17,695 nt of DNA from Thermodesulfovibrionales bacterium (GTDB lineage: Bacteria; Nitrospirota; Thermodesulfovibrionia; Thermodesulfovibrionales; UBA1546). The position numbers and the translations under genes are program-made. The first letter of the stretch is position 1. Every line of letters begins with the position of its first letter. This document shows, in pieces, positions 13,645 to 17,695 of this stretch. The DNA is taken from contig JASEHP010000019.1 of NCBI GenBank assembly GCA_030018605.1, positions 1-17,695 of the forward strand, written 5' to 3'. The notes below the pieces were generated by a model. That model saw only the letters and a program-made list of their open reading frames with translations. It was not told the origin of the DNA and ran no database searches.

Positions 13645-15747
13645 ATGTCAAAAGAGATTTTATTGAACGACTTGAATCCCCAGCAGAGAGAAGCAGTGCT
13701 CCATGAAGGAAGTCCTCTTCTTGTGCTTGCCGGCGCCGGCAGCGGCAAGACAAGGGTCATCACTCATAAGTTTGCATATCATACAAAATCAAACAAGGTT
13801 TCTCCGCATTCAATATTTGCTGTCACTTTTACAAACAAGGCCTCCGATGAGATGAAGCGCAGAATAGCCATGCTTATCGGAAAGGATATGGACGGTTCAT
13901 GGATAGGCACATTCCATTCGCAGTGCAACAGGATACTCAGAAAAGAGATAAAGGCGCTCGGCTGCAATAATAATTTTTTAATATACGATGCTGATGACCA
14001 TTGTAATCTTATAAGGCATATACTGAAGGAGTTCAGGATATACGAGGCGATGTATAAGGGTGTTGCTTCCAGGATAAGTTCTTTGAAGTCTTCACTCGTA
14101 ACCCCGAGCAGGTTCCTTTCAAAGACGGATGGTTTCGGTTTTGATGAAAAACTCGCAAAGGTATATGTGAGATATCAGGATGAACTCAAGAGGTCCAATG
14201 CGCTGGATTTTGATGACCTTATAATGCTTACGGTAAAGCTTTTTGAGGAGAACCCTGCATTGCTTGAAAAATACCGGACTATATTTAATTATGTTCTCGT
14301 TGACGAATTTCAGGATACCAACTATGCGCAATACCGCCTGTTAAAATTGCTCGCCGCAAGGGACAATATCTGCGTTGTCGGCGACGACGACCAGAGCATA
14401 TACAAATTCAGGGGCGCTGATGTCAGTAATATTCTTAACTTTGAAAAGGATTTCCCACGGGCAAAGGTCATAAAGCTTGAACAGAACTATCGCTCAACAC
14501 AGAACATACTTGATGTCTCAGGCGCAGTAATAGCAGGGAATCAGGACAGAAAGGCAAAGAAGTTATGGACGGAGAGGGGCTGCGGCGAGAAGGTCTATCA
14601 CTGCTGGTTCAATACGGAGGCAGACGAGGCAAAGCATATAGCGGCGATGATTAAGGAGCTTTATCTGAAAGGCGAATGCCGCTATAAGGATTTTGCCGTT
14701 CTTTACAGGGTAAATTTTCAGGCTAGGGCCATAGAGGATGCCCTCAAAGACGAGACGATTCCGTATCGTGTTATGGGCGGAATAAGCTTCTATCATCGGA
14801 AGGAAATAAAGGATATTATTGCATATATGAGGCTTGCCGTGAATCCTGACGACAATGTAAGCCTCAGACGGATAATAAACTGTCCTCCGAGAGGGATAGG
14901 CACTGCAACGCTTTCAAAGGTGGAGCATGAAGCAAAAAACAAATCTTTAGGTCTATTTGCTGCGATTAAGACAATATTAAAGGCAAACAGCGTTGCCTTG
15001 TCTGTGAGGGAGAAACTCAACGGATTTGTCAAAATCATAGAGCATATCACTTCTGATGAATACAGATCAGCCGCTGACATGCTGAAGGCGATAATTGAAA
15101 AAACGGGATATATGGGTTTTATGGAGGAGGAGAAAACTCATAATATATATGAACTCATTGCATCTGCAGAGCGAAAAGATATAGGTGATTTTAGTGACAG
15201 GGCAGCGCTTTTGACCGCTATGGATGATGTTAATGCAGAGAATTCTGTGTTGCTTATGACGCTGCACAGCACAAAAGGACTGGAGTTTCCTGTTGTTTTT
15301 GTTGTCGGGCTTGAAGACGGTCTAATGCCGTATTTCAAGGCGCTTCAGAATGAAGATGAGATATCCGAGGAGCGGAGATTATTCTATGTTGGCATGACGC
15401 GGGCAAAGGATGTGCTGTGGCTTACCGGCACGAAAAGGAGAAGGTTATACACAAAGGTGCAGGAACAGGAGCCGTCGAGATTTCTTGCCGATATACCACA
15501 GCAGTGTTGCCAGCGCATAGAGAAATCGGCAAGTCCCCAGCCTCTCACAGTCTCGGTAAGGAAAACTGTTCAGTTTAAAAAACCGATGTTGTATGTTGTC
15601 GGCTGCAGGGTGAAGCATCCCAAATGGGGCGTAGGCGTTATAAGGGAATGTTACGGGGATGGAGATGAACAGAAAGTCATGGTAAATTTCCCGGTTATAG
15701 GAGTAAAGAGACTGGCTCTCAGATTTGCAAACCTTGAGAAGATATAG
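13645..15747 (+). CDS. pcrA: UvrD/PcrA-type superfamily 1 DNA helicase
   Basis: This 700-residue ATP-dependent 3'-5' helicase acts in nucleotide-excision and mismatch repair or in clearing protein from DNA. Motifs in order are the Q motif LNPQQREAV, Walker A GAGSGKT (30-36), TFTNKASDEM, FDDLI, VDEFQDT (219-225), GDDDQSIYKFRGA, LEQNYRS, TLHSTKGLEF and RRLFYVGMTRAKD. The C-terminal part has the PcrA-like small domain VKHPKWGVGVI...DEQKVMVNF, which contacts RNA polymerase in known relatives. Length and motifs fit UvrD/PcrA rather than RecB or Rep; the exact orthologue is not decided here. The ribosome site is weak. A 65-nt gap separates it from glmS. Confidence 0.94.
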   Translation: MSKEILLNDLNPQQREAVLHEGSPLLVLAGAGSGKTRVITHKFAYHTKSNKVSPHSIFAVTFTNKASDEMKRRIAMLIGKDMDGSWIGTFHSQCNRILRKEIKALGCNNNFLIYDADDHCNLIRHILKEFRIYEAMYKGVASRISSLKSSLVTPSRFLSKTDGFGFDEKLAKVYVRYQDELKRSNALDFDDLIMLTVKLFEENPALLEKYRTIFNYVLVDEFQDTNYAQYRLLKLLAARDNICVVGDDDQSIYKFRGADVSNILNFEKDFPRAKVIKLEQNYRSTQNILDVSGAVIAGNQDRKAKKLWTERGCGEKVYHCWFNTEADEAKHIAAMIKELYLKGECRYKDFAVLYRVNFQARAIEDALKDETIPYRVMGGISFYHRKEIKDIIAYMRLAVNPDDNVSLRRIINCPPRGIGTATLSKVEHEAKNKSLGLFAAIKTILKANSVALSVREKLNGFVKIIEHITSDEYRSAADMLKAIIEKTGYMGFMEEEKTHNIYELIASAERKDIGDFSDRAALLTAMDDVNAENSVLLMTLHSTKGLEFPVVFVVGLEDGLMPYFKALQNEDEISEERRLFYVGMTRAKDVLWLTGTKRRRLYTKVQEQEPSRFLADIPQQCCQRIEKSASPQPLTVSVRKTVQFKKPMLYVVGCRVKHPKWGVGVIRECYGDGDEQKVMVNFPVIGVKRLALRFANLEKI

Positions 15748-15792
15748 AATGAAACATTTATGCCGACAAATCGAGACAAAGGGAGATAAAAA

Positions 15793-15896
15793 TGTCATTC
15801 CCGCTTTTTTCTGTCATTCCGACTTGTTCGGGATCCCTCTTAAAGAAAGATTCTGGACAAGCCAGAATGACAAACGGACAAGCCAGCATGACAACG
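15793..15896. repeat. Repeat cluster in the gatC leader
   Basis: TGTCATTC occurs twice (15793-15800 and 15812-15819) with an inverted copy GAATGACA at 15865-15872. GGACAAGCCAGAATGACAAA begins a 21-nt unit (15855-15875) that recurs next door (15876-15896) with 18 of 21 matches. This resembles the dispersed 'GTCATTCC' intergenic repeats of many MAGs. It fills the pcrA-gatC gap, and the gatC ribosome site starts at its edge. Confidence 0.7.
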
Positions 15897-15910
15897 AGAG
15901 GGATTTTTAG

Positions 15911-16189
15911 ATGAAAATATCTGTTGAATACATATCAAAACTTGCGAGGCTGTCAGTTTCCGGGAAAGAAAGGGAGGCTTTTAGCGCGCAGCTTCAGGGT
16001 ATTCTGAGTTATATGGAAAAGCTGAATGAACTTGATACAAAAGATGTTGAACCGACTTCTCATGTAGTATCATTAAGCAATGTAATGCGCGACGATGTTC
16101 AGAGAGATTCAATATCAAGGGAAGATGCGCTTGCGAATGCCCCTGACCATACTGATAAATTTTACAGGGTGCCAAGGATAATAGAATAA
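15911..16189 (+). CDS. gatC: Asp-tRNA(Asn)/Glu-tRNA(Gln) amidotransferase subunit C
   Basis: This small 92-residue subunit stabilises the GatAB amidotransferase that converts Glu-tRNA(Gln) or Asp-tRNA(Asn) to the amide form. Family features are VEYISKLARLSVS at the N-terminus, LQGILSYMEKLNELDTKDVEPTSHV in the middle and the C-terminal block MRDDV...ALANAPDHTDKFYRVPRIIE, where 'FRVPRVI' is the signature. GAGAGGG (15896-15902) is 8 nt before the ATG. gatA and gatB are not adjacent: panD follows instead. Confidence 0.96.
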   Translation: MKISVEYISKLARLSVSGKEREAFSAQLQGILSYMEKLNELDTKDVEPTSHVVSLSNVMRDDVQRDSISREDALANAPDHTDKFYRVPRIIE

Positions 16190-16226
16190 ATTTAAAATGC
16201 AAAAGGCAAAGTGCAAGATTACAGTG

Positions 16227-16283
16227 ACAGTGTCTGTTAACAGTGTCTGTTTTTTACTGACACAGGCACTAATCACTGACACT
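16227..16283. repeat. GTGTC/GACAC repeat cluster between gatC and panD
   Basis: ACAGTGTCTGTT occurs twice, one base apart (16227-16238 and 16240-16251), the second copy running into six or more T's. Inverted words TGACAC (16258-16263) and GACACT (16278-16283) can pair with either copy (for example AGTGTC 16242-16247). Several alternative hairpins are possible. It may be a degenerate dispersed repeat or a terminator/attenuator ahead of panD. Confidence 0.5.
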
Positions 16284-16318
16284 TCTTCTATTCTAAATTT
16301 TGAATTTGGGGTGTTATC

Positions 16319-16675
16319 ATGCTGAGGTGCATGCTCAGGGCGAAGATACACATGGCAAGTGTGACGGAGGCAAATCTTGAGTATGAGGGCAGCATCACCA
16401 TAGATGAGGATATACTCAAGAAAGCCGGAATCCTTCCCTATGAGCAGGTCATGATAAGCAACCTCAACAACGGCGAGAGGTTTGAAACTTATGTAATACC
16501 CGGCAGAAAAAATTCAGGCGTGATATGCCTGAACGGGCCTACGGCAAGAAAGGGCGCTGTTGGCGACAGGGTAATAATATTCTGCTACGGATATTTTGAA
16601 GATAAGGACATAAAAAAGTTTAAGCCCACAATAGTCATTCTTGATTCAGGGAATAAGGTTTCCAAGGTCAGGTAG
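16319..16675 (+). CDS. panD: Aspartate 1-decarboxylase PanD
   Basis: This pyruvoyl enzyme makes beta-alanine from L-aspartate for pantothenate and coenzyme A. The 118-residue proenzyme starts M-L-R-C-M-L-R-A-K-I-H, continues ASVTEANLEYEGSITID, and self-cleaves between G24 and S25 to create the pyruvoyl group on Ser25. Also conserved are Y58-type residues in GERFETYVIPG, the CLNGPTARKGAVGD block and IIFCYGYF. The start has a GGGGTG site 6-7 nt upstream. No other pantothenate gene is nearby. Confidence 0.97.
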   Translation: MLRCMLRAKIHMASVTEANLEYEGSITIDEDILKKAGILPYEQVMISNLNNGERFETYVIPGRKNSGVICLNGPTARKGAVGDRVIIFCYGYFEDKDIKKFKPTIVILDSGNKVSKVR

Positions 16676-16786
16676 CTCCCCCTTCCGGTTCGGTCGGCAA
16701 GTTACTATTGCGGTTTAACCAAGAATTAGGGTAACATCTAAAAGCGCTAATAAAAGCACTAATTATAAAATTCCAGAGGAGTTTAG

Positions 16787-17629
16787 ATGAAACAGAAAGA
16801 AGAATTCTCTGAGGAAATTAATCTTCTTGATTATCTAAGGGTCATACAAAAACATAAAAAGCTAATTATACTTATTGTTGCGGTAGCCCTGGCAGTTTCG
16901 GTAGTAAAGGCATTTCTTACGGCGCCTGTTTATGAGGCGAGGGCAGTCATTACTCCCGCATTGCAACAGAGAGACACATTCCCAATGGCAGGTCTTGCCG
17001 CCCAGATTGGCATATCGGCGCCCACGCCCTCAGGTGTGACAGAGATTGTAAATCTACTGAACAGCAACATTCTTCGCGAGATGATAATCAAAAGGCATAA
17101 ACTTCTTGATGTATTTTTTGAAAAGGATTCTCTAAGTAAAAAATCAGAGGACGAAAGAGTCTGGGCGGGCCTGCGGTTTTTTCAAGGCAGCATGAAAGTA
17201 AATTTTAAGCAAAAGGACAATATTGTTGAGCTTTCAATGCAATTTAAAGACCCTCGGATGGCCGCCGAGATATTAAATTATACGCTGACCGAGCTTAACA
17301 ATCACATGAGCAGCGAGGCAAAACGGGTTGCCGATACAAACAAGAAGCACCTTGAGTCTCTTCTTAATGATACGGCGGACCCCTTTATAAAAAACAAGAT
17401 TTACAACATAATTGTCCAGCAGATAGAACAGTCAATAATGGCTGAGGTGAAAGAAAACCTTGCCTTCAAGGTTATAGACCCCCCAAGGGTTCCGGATCAA
17501 AGGATAAATAATAGAAGAAGGCAAAAGGTGATGGTTGCGTTTGCAACATCATTATTTGCAGGAATATTAGCGGCATTTTTTAAGGAGTATGTGGATAAGA
17601 TTAGAAATGAAAAAAACGGGAAGATTTAA
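16787..17629 (+). CDS. Wzz-type polysaccharide chain-length determinant
   Basis: This 280-residue inner-membrane protein of the polysaccharide co-polymerase family sets O-antigen, capsule or exopolysaccharide chain length. The N-terminal EEINLLDYLRVIQKHKK is the usual Wzz start, followed by the first membrane span at about 25-43, then PVYEARAVITP. The periplasmic helical part is about 50-240. The proline-rich VIDPPRVPDQR segment precedes the second span (about 249-266) and a short cytoplasmic tail. No C-terminal kinase domain is present. A strong GAGGAG site precedes the ATG. It probably opens a polysaccharide gene cluster running out of the window. Confidence 0.9.
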   Translation: MKQKEEFSEEINLLDYLRVIQKHKKLIILIVAVALAVSVVKAFLTAPVYEARAVITPALQQRDTFPMAGLAAQIGISAPTPSGVTEIVNLLNSNILREMIIKRHKLLDVFFEKDSLSKKSEDERVWAGLRFFQGSMKVNFKQKDNIVELSMQFKDPRMAAEILNYTLTELNNHMSSEAKRVADTNKKHLESLLNDTADPFIKNKIYNIIVQQIEQSIMAEVKENLAFKVIDPPRVPDQRINNRRRQKVMVAFATSLFAGILAAFFKEYVDKIRNEKNGKI

Positions 17630-17674
17630 AGGAGTCAACCATAAAGAATTCTCCTTAATTTGGAATTTAACATT

Positions 17675-17695
17675 ATGAGAAAGCATAGCGAAAAT
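17675..17695 (+). CDS. Possible start of the next gene (cut by window end)
   Basis: An ATG at 17675 is followed by six open codons (M-R-K-H-S-E-N) to the window edge, 45 nt after the Wzz stop. There is only a weak GGA 10-12 nt upstream. Too short to identify. Confidence 0.25.

Noticed and set aside
15725..15910. 61-residue forward open frame before gatC
   Set aside because: It is composed mainly of the repeat cluster and starts inside pcrA.
17630..17665. AAGGAG...CTCCTT stem after the Wzz gene as a terminator
   Set aside because: Only 6 bp with a long loop and no proper T-run; AAGGAG could instead be a ribosome site with no following start.
1..17695. tRNA, rRNA or CRISPR array
   Set aside because: No cloverleaf-like or rRNA-like sequence and no regularly spaced direct repeats with unique spacers were found by eye.

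Overview
The window looks like a chromosomal contig from a Gram-negative, deep-branching bacterium of moderate GC. The sigma-54 response regulator, the DUF502-glmU-glmS block, gatC, panD, a Wzz-type polysaccharide protein and dispersed inverted repeats of the 'GTCATTGCGAG' type would fit a Nitrospirota or former-deltaproteobacterial lineage. That placement is an inference with low to moderate confidence. No rRNA, tRNA or CRISPR array was seen.

Region 1 (about 1-6390) is accessory DNA. It starts with an ORF6N-domain protein that has a perfect 31-nt palindrome in its coding sequence. Next comes a 954-residue single-chain restriction-modification enzyme of the MmeI (type IIL) family, with both nuclease and methylase motifs intact. 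It overlaps by 4 nt a NERD-nuclease/zinc-ribbon gene that is broken by a 2-nt deletion inside the NERD active-site motif. A truncated zeta-like P-loop kinase remnant, ending at a tandem 13-nt repeat, follows. Then come two toxin-antitoxin modules facing each other: a forward addiction-module/ParE-RelE pair, and a reverse pair whose RelE-type toxin has no standard start codon. The reverse pair lies between two diverged 53-nt direct repeats. Together these suggest a partly decayed defence and stability island.

Region 2 (about 6437-9509) holds housekeeping and regulatory genes. A 12-bp inverted repeat covers the promoter and start of a 26-codon mini-ORF that is coupled to an MTAP-family phosphorylase, probably using the 6-oxopurine substrate methylthioinosine. 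An NtrC-family sigma-54 activator and a YebC-family regulator follow.

Region 3 (about 9510-15747) begins with a structured dispersed repeat. A DUF502 membrane protein overlaps glmU, and glmS follows 14 nt later, so two key enzymes of UDP-GlcNAc synthesis are probably co-expressed. A UvrD/PcrA helicase comes next.

Region 4 (15748-17695) carries another repeat cluster in the gatC leader, then gatC, panD and a Wzz-type chain-length protein that probably opens a polysaccharide locus continuing past the window.

The most interesting points are the ORF6N / type IIL / NERD defence cluster, the NERD active-site frameshift, the start-less RelE toxin, the repeats flanking that module, and the inverted repeat over the mini-ORF before mtnP.
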